Shown here: one piece after another, positions 1 to 5,370 of the stretch
How the letters are laid out: the number at the start of each line of letters is the position of its first letter
Numbering within the stretch: position 1 is the stretch's first letter
Origin: Verrucomicrobiota bacterium
GTDB lineage: Bacteria; Verrucomicrobiota; Verrucomicrobiia; Verrucomicrobiales; DEV007
Reading direction: 5' to 3'
Length of the DNA: 5,822 bases
Assembly: GCA_020629815.1 (NCBI GenBank)
Contig: JAHDCN010000187.1
Location: forward strand, 1-5,822
Position numbers and translations under genes: made by a program
Notes under the pieces: generated by a model
The model's input: the letters and a program-made list of their open reading frames with translations, nothing else
The model's database searches: none
Told to the model about the DNA's origin: nothing

Positions 1-34
1 GCCCTACCAAAAACAGACCTAACCAATCGGATCA

Positions 35-53
35 CGGAAGGTGATTCCTTCCG
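35..53. other. Perfect 7-bp stem-loop in the non-coding left end
   Basis: CGGAAGG (35-41), a 5-base loop TGATT (42-46) and CCTTCCG (47-53) form a perfect hairpin. No T-run follows on either strand, so it is not a standard intrinsic terminator. It may be the tail of an upstream gene's UTR or part of an interspersed repeat. It lacks the GTAG tetranucleotide seen beside the hairpins near 2074-2369, so it is not the same family. Confidence 0.4.
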
Positions 54-66
54 CTTCGCTTCAGTC

Positions 67-84
67 ACACCTCCGTGTCCTCCA
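67..84 (-). repeat. Fragment resembling the GGAGGACACGGAG interspersed repeat
   Basis: Read on the minus strand the stretch gives GGAGGACACGGAGGTGTG. Repeats built on ACACGGAGGACACGGAG are, from memory, common in intergenic DNA of Verrucomicrobiota, Planctomycetota and relatives. Only one partial copy is visible. It matters for gene calling because a possible GTG start (75) of the first gene lies inside it. Confidence 0.3.
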
Positions 85-110
85 ACGTGCAAAAAGTCGA
101 CCTAGTGGCG

Positions 111-410
111 ATGACCCGAATTCTCAAATCAATGACTAACCTGTTGCCCAGCTCTGATCGAAAGCGAGGTTGGAGGGTTGGTCACACGGGGCGAGACGCG
201 ATGTTCTACGATGAGCTGATTGATGGAGCTTGGGAAAGAATTGTGATTGATGGCGAGATGCAGTGTGGATTAGGTGATCCGAAGCACCTCATTTGGTTTC
301 CGACTGAAGATCAGTGGGCGAAGTTGCCTCTTTGGACTAGAGGTCGAAGAGAGGAGATTTTGGAGCGTATTCACAGTGAGATGAAGCCACCGAGGTATGA
401 ATACGAATAG
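111..410 (+). CDS. Small hypothetical protein, 99 aa (111 aa if GTG 75 is used)
   Basis: I do not recognise a named family. The product is soluble, with no signal peptide or membrane segment. It is rich in Trp and charged residues: a central GWRVGHTGRDAMFYDE stretch, then GAWERIVIDGEM, a WFPTEDQWAKLPLW segment and a C-terminal amphipathic helix RREEILERIHSEM ending PRYEYE. The regular hydrophobic/charged alternation and natural C-terminus suggest a real folded protein. I chose ATG 111 because the longer GTG 75 option starts inside a repeat-like sequence; ATG 132 is also possible. No start has a clear ribosome binding site. It stands alone, convergent with the lipoprotein gene that ends at 502, so context gives no functional clue. 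A housekeeping orphan or an accessory gene are equally possible. Confidence 0.6.
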   Translation: MTRILKSMTNLLPSSDRKRGWRVGHTGRDAMFYDELIDGAWERIVIDGEMQCGLGDPKHLIWFPTEDQWAKLPLWTRGRREEILERIHSEMKPPRYEYE

Positions 411-468
411 AGGCACAATAAGTCGCGATTGGAGCGCTTTGACTTTCGGAAAAAAATGAAGTTTCACG

Positions 469-488
469 CGATCGATGTTGATCGAGCG
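469..488 (-). terminator. Possible weak terminator hairpin for the lipoprotein gene
   Basis: In the 91-bp convergent gap, TCGAT (472-476), loop GTTG and ATCGA (481-485) pair perfectly. The stem continues past one mismatch to CG/CG at 469-470 and 487-488. On the minus strand, 14 bases after the 502-1539 gene stops, this hairpin is followed about 12 bases later by seven T residues (450-456). The distance to the T-run is longer than in a classic intrinsic terminator, so this is only a candidate. Confidence 0.25.
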
Positions 489-501
489 TGGCATGGCCTC
501 C

Positions 502-1539
502 CTACAACTCCGGCAGCTTCTCACCACCGTAAATATTCTGCGCTGAGTTCAATCCACTGCCTACGCTGCCGGGCAGGGTGGAGAATTCTTCGATCGCCGG
601 TCCAGCGGGTGCGGAGGTGGTATTCATGGGCGCCGGTGTGGCCGAAGGCATTTCGTGACCGGCGGTGATGGGCTGCGGTGAGCCCTGGTAAATCCCGGAA
701 GGCTGTCCGCTGGAAACGGTTGCACTCATGCCCGAAGGCAAAACTTCATCGCGATCTTTGTATTGCTCAAACAAATCAAAAGCACTTTGGCCGGGAGGCA
801 CGGCTCCGGCACTCATTCCGGCCGGAAGCGGTTCCGCAACCTGAGCCAGTTGTGGTTGCGCGGTGGGAACGGTAGGCGCACCGACGACATTGGGATCATT
901 AATGGCGAACGGAGATTGCTGAGCCACCGGCGGGCGATTCACCTGCATGGGCTCCATCATCGGCATACCGGCGGGCATTTGCGGCACCGGAGCTGGTTGC
1001 CAGTTTACCGGCGACGGCTGCTGCATCATTTGCTGATACTGTTGCGCATTCTGCTGAGCAAGCATCGTAGGGTCCTGAAAGTTTTCCGGAATTTCGAGAA
1101 ATCCGCTCACGCCATTGGCCAGGATCGGATATTTCCCCGCTGGAAGTCCGAGGATTTCGATCGGGATTTTCCGCGTGAAAGGCTTGGGCATTTTCTCCTC
1201 ACCTTCGGGAGCGCTGGTGCCAAAAGGCGTGGATTCCCGGATGTCGATAATCAGGCTGCTGCCTTTGCGGGATTGTTTCACCTCTGCCAGCTGCGCCACC
1301 GAACTGGAAAGCTGGCCTTTGACGACCGCGTAGGCATCCGGTCGGCCCTGAAACCAGCGAAACTCCACTTCGACCGAATCCACTTTCACCTTCCTTGTTT
1401 TCTGTCCGTAGGGATTGCCGCCGTTACGCATCCCCAGTCCCAGTTGCTGTGTCGTTGATTTACAGGACGGCAGCAGGACCGCCGCAAGCATCGCTCCAAT
1501 CAGGGAAAGAAAACGAATTTTATGGAAATACGTAATCAC
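502..1539 (-). CDS. Predicted lipoprotein with a small beta-rich domain and a Pro/Gln/Met-rich tail
   Basis: The product is probably exported by Sec and lipid-anchored. From GTG 1539 (345 aa) it starts MITYFHKIRFLSLIGAM and runs through a hydrophobic stretch to a lipobox LLPSC with Cys26; the next residue is Lys, not an Asp inner-membrane retention signal. Residues about 50-154 look folded and beta-rich (VDSVEVEFRWF, SSLIIDIRES, IPIEILGLPAGKYPIL, NGVSGFLEIPENF). From about 160 to the end it is low complexity, opening with a Gln/Met tract (161-174) and repeating [ML]P[AS]GM near 188, 238 and 267. A longer reading to ATG 1662 (386 aa) is open, but its extra residues come from AT-rich promoter-like DNA and would bury the signal peptide. 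I do not recognise the family; a surface or envelope role is inferred. Confidence 0.75.
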   Translation of the reverse strand: MITYFHKIRFLSLIGAMLAAVLLPSCKSTTQQLGLGMRNGGNPYGQKTRKVKVDSVEVEFRWFQGRPDAYAVVKGQLSSSVAQLAEVKQSRKGSSLIIDIRESTPFGTSAPEGEEKMPKPFTRKIPIEILGLPAGKYPILANGVSGFLEIPENFQDPTMLAQQNAQQYQQMMQQPSPVNWQPAPVPQMPAGMPMMEPMQVNRPPVAQQSPFAINDPNVVGAPTVPTAQPQLAQVAEPLPAGMSAGAVPPGQSAFDLFEQYKDRDEVLPSGMSATVSSGQPSGIYQGSPQPITAGHEMPSATPAPMNTTSAPAGPAIEEFSTLPGSVGSGLNSAQNIYGGEKLPEL

Positions 1540-1567
1540 TTTAAGAAATAAACTACACAAAATAATT

Positions 1568-1596
1568 AAATAAACTAAAATTTTTATAATTTTCAA
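1568..1596 (-). promoter_or_regulatory. Candidate promoter of the lipoprotein gene
   Basis: The stretch from about 1520 to 1612 is strikingly AT-rich compared with its flanks. On the minus strand a -35-like TTGAAA (1596-1591) is followed after 17 bases by a poor -10-like TTATTT (1573-1568). Initiation would fall near 1560, about 20 bases before GTG 1539, which supports that start. AT-rich DNA produces such matches easily, so confidence is low. Confidence 0.3.
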
Positions 1597-1704
1597 ATAA
1601 ATGCGCAAATAATCTGGCTCTCTGCTCAATCCCGATTGGCGGAACTTCGTCGAGAAGGACATTGATTTACCCGCCGTACACCGCTAGAAATAAGCTTCCG
1701 GAAA

Positions 1705-1723
1705 CGGGGGAGAACCGCCCCCG
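1705..1723. other. GC-rich hairpin just upstream of brnT
   Basis: CGGGGG (1705-1710), a 7-base loop and CCCCCG (1718-1723) form a strong 6-bp stem. It ends 15 bases before the brnT ATG at 1739. No T-run follows. If the toxin transcript starts upstream, the hairpin would lie in its leader near the ribosome landing site and could lower translation. That role is inference. Confidence 0.35.
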
Positions 1724-1738
1724 CTATGGAATGTCTTC

Positions 1739-2017
1739 ATGGAATTCGACTGGATAGGTTGCCACTTTGATCTGAAAGAAATCACCCCGCGTGAGATCGA
1801 AGAGGCATTTGAAGATCCCTTTTCTATCCGCCTTCTCCCGGAATTTGGTGAGACTGATGCCGAAACCCGGTATTTCGCGTTGGGCAAAACGATCAACAAT
1901 CGCCACCTGTTTTCGGTGTTTTGGACCGATGGCAAAAACTACCGGGTGATCCTGTCTCGTGAGATGACCGATGAAGAGCAATCTTTTTACGAACGCAAGA
2001 ATGCCGAGTGGCTGTGA
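1739..2017 (+). CDS. brnT: BrnT-like (DUF497) toxin of a type II toxin-antitoxin system
   Basis: BrnT proteins are small RelE-fold ribonuclease toxins that cut mRNA and stop translation. At 92 aa the product has the usual family size. Visible family features are the FDW opening, an EEAFEDPFS segment (21-29), RYFALGK (44-50), HLFSVFWTDG (56-65) and the core RVILSREMTDEE with Arg69 and Arg74, followed by FYERKNAEWL. The N-terminal KHG of typical BrnT appears to be replaced by LKE (12-14), so this is a divergent subfamily or has altered catalysis. Typical BrnT genes sit directly upstream of a BrnA or CopG-type antitoxin. Here the plausible partner begins only at 2448, beyond a 430-bp repeat region. 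ATG 1739 is the only start that gives the conserved FDW N-terminus; its ribosome binding site is weak. Confidence 0.8.
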   Translation: MEFDWIGCHFDLKEITPREIEEAFEDPFSIRLLPEFGETDAETRYFALGKTINNRHLFSVFWTDGKNYRVILSREMTDEEQSFYERKNAEWL

Positions 2018-2073
2018 TCGATTCGACCCGTGGCAAATGGAAGTGATGAGACATGTGAGCAGTATCGGGATTT

Positions 2074-2097
2074 CGGAACTTTTCCAAGTTCCGCTAC
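2074..2097 (-). repeat. REP-like hairpin, copy 1 (GTAG tetranucleotide plus stem-loop)
   Basis: On the minus strand this reads GTAG, then CGGAACTT, loop GGAA, AAGTTCCG: a perfect 8-bp stem directly 3' of a GTAG tetranucleotide. That is the layout of REP elements associated with RAYT (Y1-type) transposases. It matches copy 2 at 23 of 24 bases over GGAACTTTTCC...GCTACC on the plus strand (2075-2098 versus 2311-2334). Confidence 0.7.
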
Positions 2098-2115
2098 CAA
2101 TCTCACTCACCGCCC

Positions 2116-2276
2116 ATTGTCATTCCGAGCGAGCTTGCGAGCCGAGGAATCTCTCGACGCAGAGTAAAGCGGCAAACCAACGCAAGACGTCACTCGGATG
2201 GGTGATGCCCAAGGCTGCCCGGAATCCGAAAAGACACGAGAGATCCTTCGACTCGTTCCTCGCTCAGGATGACAAT
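2116..2276. mobile_element. MITE-like element, 161 bp with about 40-bp imperfect terminal inverted repeats
   Basis: The left end starts ATTGTCATTCCGAGCGAG (2116-2133) and the right end, reverse-complemented, starts ATTGTCATCCTGAGCGAG (2276-2259), a 16 of 18 match. Weaker symmetry continues inward to CTCTCG near 2156 and CGAGAG near 2238. The interior contains no convincing coding sequence. Non-autonomous palindromic elements with GTCATTCCGAGCG ends are, from memory, widespread in many bacterial phyla. No clear target-site duplication is visible at the edges, so how it arrived is unknown. It sits between REP copies 1 and 2, inside the spacer separating brnT from its likely antitoxin. Confidence 0.7.
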
Positions 2277-2309
2277 ACGTGCGAGACTCTTGGATACCAA
2301 TTTACCCAA

Positions 2310-2333
2310 TGGAACTTTTCCAGGTTCCGCTAC
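2310..2333 (-). repeat. REP-like hairpin, copy 2
   Basis: On the minus strand the order is GTAG, CGGAACCT, loop GGAA, AAGTTCCA. One C/A mismatch and an open base at the stem foot make it slightly degenerate; on the plus strand those positions are G-T wobbles. It has the same orientation as copy 1 and is opposed to copy 3. Confidence 0.65.
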
Positions 2334-2345
2334 CTTGCACCCTTT

Positions 2346-2369
2346 GTAGCGGAATTCGGAAGAATTCCG
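2346..2369 (+). repeat. REP-like hairpin, copy 3, head-to-head with copy 2
   Basis: GTAG (2346-2349) is followed by CGGAATTC (2350-2357), loop GGAA (2358-2361) and GAATTCCG (2362-2369), a perfect 8-bp stem. Relative to copy 1, two stem positions differ and both are compensated on the other arm, so pairing is kept. Copies 2 and 3 face each other with their GTAG ends 12 bases apart, giving a BIME-like inverted pair. No T-run follows, so it is not a standard terminator. Confidence 0.7.
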
Positions 2370-2382
2370 GGCTCACCTCTTC

Positions 2383-2440
2383 GACCTAACCCTGTTACCT
2401 CCCCGACCTAACCCTGTTGGGTCACTGACCTAACCCTGTT
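2383..2440. repeat. Three direct repeats of GACCTAACCCTGTT at an exact 22-bp period, upstream of the antitoxin gene
   Basis: The 14-base motif GACCTAACCCTGTT occurs identically at 2383-2396, 2405-2418 and 2427-2440, separated by unrelated 8-base spacers. The 22-bp period is about two helical turns, so sites fall on the same DNA face. The last copy ends 7 bases before ATG 2448, so a bound protein would block initiation or promoter clearance. An autoregulatory operator for the ribbon-helix-helix antitoxin is the natural inference. A neutral tandem repeat is the alternative. The variable spacers argue against simple slippage duplication. Confidence 0.7.
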
Positions 2441-2447
2441 TGCTCCG

Positions 2448-2744
2448 ATGAAAACGATTCAATCCTGGGACGAGATCCCAAAGTTCGATGACGACAAAGC
2501 CGAGTCGGAGTTTTGGGTCGGTCATGCCATCGACCCGCGCCTTATGAATGGCGCAATCCACGGCGGCAATGCCAAGGGTTCGACTACGATTACCCTGCGT
2601 TTTGATCCGCAGATGCTCAGCCGAATCAAGAGGCTGGCCCGGCATCGCTATCTGAACTACCAGAGCATGATCAAGCAATGGATGTCGGAACGACTGGAGG
2701 AGGAAGTCGCCAAAGTAGAATCCCATTCGTCGAAGCAGAAATGA
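2448..2744 (+). CDS. CopG-family (ribbon-helix-helix) antitoxin, likely partner of BrnT
   Basis: The product (98 aa) matches the CopG-antitoxin pattern. An N-terminal toxin-binding region contains IPKFDDDKAESEFW (residues 10-23). A C-terminal ribbon-helix-helix follows: strand TTITLRFDP (46-54), helix MLSRIKRLARH, turn, and a second helix with the hallmark NYQSMIKQWMSERLEEE (70-86). Such antitoxins neutralise a RelE/BrnT-type toxin in the cytoplasm and usually repress their own promoter as dimers or tetramers. The likely toxin gene is brnT, 430 bp upstream on the same strand. Three 22-bp-spaced motifs directly upstream are candidate binding sites. There is no Shine-Dalgarno sequence before ATG 2448. 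The TGA stop (2742-2744) overlaps the ligA ATG, suggesting translational coupling. The pairing with BrnT is inferred from family habits and proximity. Confidence 0.85.
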   Translation: MKTIQSWDEIPKFDDDKAESEFWVGHAIDPRLMNGAIHGGNAKGSTTITLRFDPQMLSRIKRLARHRYLNYQSMIKQWMSERLEEEVAKVESHSSKQK

Positions 2745-4870
2745 CCCGCGACGAGGCGAAAGCCGAGATCGAACGACTTTCCACCGAACTGGAGCATCAC
2801 AACCGGCTCTACTACGAGCAGGCGACTCCGGAGATTTCCGACCACGATTACGACAAGCTGTTCCGTGATCTGGAATTGCTGGAGGAGGCGCATCCGGATC
2901 TGGCTTCCCCTAATTCACCCACCCGCCGGGTAGGCAGCGATGTGCTCGATGGTTTTGATCAGCGTGATCATCAGGTGCCGATGCTTAGTATCGACGACGT
3001 TTTCTCCGAAGAGGAAGTCGGCGATTTTTTTGCTCGTCTGGAAAAGAACCTGGGCGAAATGCTGATCCCGGTGACAATCGAGCCGAAGATCGACGGCGTT
3101 GCCGCAGCGCTCCACTACGTGAATGGCGAGCTGGATTACGCCGTCACCCGTGGCGATGGCAGTCGGGGCGATGTGATCACGGAAAACGTGCGCACCATTC
3201 GTTCTGTGCCCCTGCGTTTGCCGGCTGACAAAGCACCGGCCTATCTCGAAGTGCGCGGTGAGATTTTCATTCCCAATCAGGGCTTTGCCGACATGAATGT
3301 CGAACGCGAAGAAGCAGGCCTGCCGACCTTTGCCAATCCGAGCAATGCGGCAGCCGGCGCACTGAAATTGCTCGACTCCAAGGAAGTGGCGAAACGACCG
3401 CTCGACTTTATTGCTCACGGGCTGGGCAGAATCGATGGCGGTAACCTGACGTCGGTGATTGAGTTCCGTTCTCTGTTGGAACAGCTGGGCATTCCGCCCA
3501 ACCAACCCTTTTGGGAAACCGATACGTTGGATGGAGTGCTGAAAGCGATTCAGGAGTTGGATGAAAAACGTCATTCGCTCGACTACGGAACCGATGGCGC
3601 GGTGATTAAGGTCGATTCTTTCGAATGGCAGAATCAACTCGGTGCCACATCGCGCGCCCCCCGCTGGGCTGCTGCGTTCAAGTATCCGCCGGAGCAAAAG
3701 GAAACCCTGCTGCGTGAGGTAACGATTCAGGTAGGGCGCACTGGAACCCTGACTCCGGTGGCTGAGCTGGAGCCGGTTTTTGTTTCCGGGACGACGGTCC
3801 GCCGGGCGACTCTGCACAATCAAGATGAGATCGATCGGAAAGATGTTCGCGTCGGTGACACCGTTGTAATTGAGAAAGCCGGGGAGATCATTCCGGCGGT
3901 CGTAAAGGTAGTGAAAGACAAACGTCCTACTGATTCGGTTCCCTTCAGCATCTACGATTTCGTCGATGGCAAGTGCCCGAGCTGTGGATCTGAAATTGAA
4001 AAGGCTGAAGGCTTCGTCGCCTGGAAGTGTGTGAATTTTGCCTGTCCTGCCAAGGCGGCCAACCAGGTGAAGCAGTTTGTTTCCCGCAAGGCGCTCGACA
4101 TCGACGGCATTGGCAACATCGTCGCCGAAAAGCTGGTCGAGCGGGAATGGGTCACCGGCGTGCTAGATTTGTTTACCCTGGAGGAAGAGGCGCTCGGAAC
4201 CTTCAACCTCGGCACCGACGACGAACCGCGAATGCTGGGCAGCAAGAATGCGAAGAAAATGGTCACGACCTTGGAGCAGGCGAAGACGTCACCACTGCGT
4301 CGTTGGCTGTTCGGTCTCGGCATTCCCCAGGTCGGCGAATCGGCCGCCCGTGAGTTGGCTCGCTTGCATCAGAATTTTTCCGAACTCGCAGAATCCAAAA
4401 TCCTCGCTGAGCTGCGCACCTTCAAGACCGGTCAACGCAAAGAGGACAACGAGATGCTCGCTCCCTACGAAATCGCTTCCGAAGTGGGACCTACGGTAGC
4501 GGAGAAAGTTCTCGATTACTTTGCTTCCGAAGCTGGACAGAATCTTCTGGCGAAGCTGCAGGAACTCGGCATCGATCCGCAATCGGATAATTTTGCCCCT
4601 CAGCCAGCGAAAGCGGCAGAGGGTGCCGGCGGAGAAAGTGCTGCGCCACTCGCCGGAAAAACCGTCGTGATCACCGGCAAACTTTCCGCACCCCGCGGCG
4701 ATATCAAAGAGCAGATCCTGTCTCTCGGTGGCAAAGTCACCGGCTCGATCAGCAAGAATACGGACTACCTCCTAGCAGGCGAAGGCGGCGGCTCGAAGCG
4801 TGACAAAGCGGCCGCTCTGGAGATTCCGGTAATTTCCGAGGAGGATTTGGCGGCGATGGTTGGTGGGTGA
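2741..4870 (+). CDS. ligA: NAD+-dependent DNA ligase LigA
   Basis: LigA seals nicks in DNA, joining Okazaki fragments and finishing repair, with NAD+ as AMP donor. All domains are present in the 709-aa product. Ia NAD-binding: HHNRLYYEQ with Tyr24-Tyr25 and DHDYD (34-38). Nucleotidyltransferase: EPKIDG with AMP-accepting Lys116, then TRGDGSRGDVITENV, VRGEIF and GTDGAVIKVD. An OB fold contains VGRTGTLTPVAELEPV. The four-Cys zinc finger is Cys412, Cys415, Cys430 and Cys435. Helix-hairpin-helix region is about 450-600, and a C-terminal BRCT (638-709) has TVVITGKLS and SKNTDYLLAG. It exceeds the roughly 670 aa typical of the family through loops near 490-500 and 560-575 and an Ala/Gly-rich linker before BRCT. 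ATG 2741 starts the standard N-terminus and overlaps the antitoxin stop by four bases; the in-frame start at 2678 only extends into the antitoxin gene. Confidence 0.98.
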   Translation: MTRDEAKAEIERLSTELEHHNRLYYEQATPEISDHDYDKLFRDLELLEEAHPDLASPNSPTRRVGSDVLDGFDQRDHQVPMLSIDDVFSEEEVGDFFARLEKNLGEMLIPVTIEPKIDGVAAALHYVNGELDYAVTRGDGSRGDVITENVRTIRSVPLRLPADKAPAYLEVRGEIFIPNQGFADMNVEREEAGLPTFANPSNAAAGALKLLDSKEVAKRPLDFIAHGLGRIDGGNLTSVIEFRSLLEQLGIPPNQPFWETDTLDGVLKAIQELDEKRHSLDYGTDGAVIKVDSFEWQNQLGATSRAPRWAAAFKYPPEQKETLLREVTIQVGRTGTLTPVAELEPVFVSGTTVRRATLHNQDEIDRKDVRVGDTVVIEKAGEIIPAVVKVVKDKRPTDSVPFSIYDFVDGKCPSCGSEIEKAEGFVAWKCVNFACPAKAANQVKQFVSRKALDIDGIGNIVAEKLVEREWVTGVLDLFTLEEEALGTFNLGTDDEPRMLGSKNAKKMVTTLEQAKTSPLRRWLFGLGIPQVGESAARELARLHQNFSELAESKILAELRTFKTGQRKEDNEMLAPYEIASEVGPTVAEKVLDYFASEAGQNLLAKLQELGIDPQSDNFAPQPAKAAEGAGGESAAPLAGKTVVITGKLSAPRGDIKEQILSLGGKVTGSISKNTDYLLAGEGGGSKRDKAAALEIPVISEEDLAAMVGG

Positions 4871-4894
4871 TACTACACCTTTAGCAAAAGTGAA

Positions 4895-5272
4895 ATGAGC
4901 TACGATCTTTGGTTCTGGAATCAGTCCACGAAATTGAAAAAGGCACCTGAGGATATTGTAGAAGAGTTTGTGGAAGGGAAGACTGTTGAGGGAATAAAAT
5001 CCTTAGAGATTGACAAAATTCTCGGGCAAATAATTGAGGAGTTTCCAGATGCGGAAAAGGAACACCAAAAAGAGAGCGGCGAGCTCGTTCAGATTGTTAT
5101 AGATAGAAACAAAACTGAAGATTGGATCATCCTTGTCGAATGGAGCGGGCAATACTTGTGCGTCGAATCACATGGAGCCCCTGGGGAGGTTTTAAATCAG
5201 TTTATTGATATCTCTTTGGAATTCGGTTGCCGTCTTTACGATCCTCAAACGGGCACTCGATATGATGGCTAG
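4895..5272 (+). CDS. Small cytosolic protein of unknown function with MSYDLWFW start and LYDPQTGTRYD end
   Basis: The product (125 aa) has no signal peptide or membrane helix. It opens MSYDLWFWNQ, has an acidic helical middle (PEDIVEEFVEGKTVEG; EEFPDAEKEHQKES), then beta-like strands LVQIVID, DWIILVEWSGQYLCVESHG, a helix EVLNQFIDISLEFGC and ends RLYDPQTGTRYDG. From memory, small proteins with a YDLxFW start and a CxLYDPQTGxRxD end recur in many bacteria, sometimes near polymorphic toxins as possible immunity proteins; I could not verify this. The gene begins 24 bp after ligA on the same strand and could be cotranscribed. Its codons are visibly more A/T-rich than ligA's, including several ATA and TTA, hinting at separate origin. 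No toxin gene is adjacent here. Confidence 0.75.
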   Translation: MSYDLWFWNQSTKLKKAPEDIVEEFVEGKTVEGIKSLEIDKILGQIIEEFPDAEKEHQKESGELVQIVIDRNKTEDWIILVEWSGQYLCVESHGAPGEVLNQFIDISLEFGCRLYDPQTGTRYDG

Positions 5273-5338
5273 AGATAAAGCCATTGGTTGCTTTCGTTGA
5301 CTCACTAACTACTTATCAATTCGACTGTTCGAAGCCAA

Positions 5339-5358
5339 TTGACGAAAACCTTCGTAAA
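5339..5358. promoter_or_regulatory. Distal candidate BlaI operator dyad
   Basis: TTGACGAAAACCTTCGTAAA is an imperfect dyad (ACGAA-N4-TTCGT core, 7 of 10 pairs). It matches the proximal site at 17 of 20 bases and lies exactly 32 bp upstream of it, three helical turns. It differs from the TACA-N2-TGTA core of classical Firmicutes BlaI/MecI operators, so recognition by this BlaI is inferred from position. The embedded TTGAC could also serve as a -35 element, but no good -10 is visible downstream. Confidence 0.55.
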
Positions 5359-5370
5359 ACCTCGTGCAAT

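Noticed and set aside
16..24. GACCTAACC near the left edge as another copy of the 22-bp-period repeat
   Set aside because: Only nine bases match, with no periodic neighbours, which is too short to support.
763..1458. 231-codon open frame on the plus strand
   Set aside because: It is antisense to the lipoprotein gene, and its His/Arg/Leu-rich product is typical of a reversed frame.
1724..2110. 128-codon open frame on the minus strand
   Set aside because: It overlaps brnT in antisense and ends in repeat DNA; the BrnT frame has clear family motifs.
1971..2411. 146-codon open frame on the plus strand through the repeats
   Set aside because: It merely translates the REP and MITE-like sequences and has no coherent protein character.
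2383..2440. Short CRISPR array
   Set aside because: Repeats of 14 bp with 8-bp spacers are far too short, and there are no cas genes nearby.
2678..2740. 21-codon N-terminal extension of ligA
   Set aside because: It falls inside the antitoxin gene, and the standard LigA N-terminus begins at ATG 2741.
2915..3823. 302-codon open frame on the minus strand
   Set aside because: It lies entirely antisense to the well-supported ligA coding sequence, and its product shows no recognisable domain; it is a shadow of GC-biased codons.
4496..4511. Fourth REP-like copy (GTAGCGGAGAAAGTTC) inside ligA
   Set aside because: The bases encode the conserved VAEKV of LigA and do not form the GGAA-capped hairpin; the match is coincidental.
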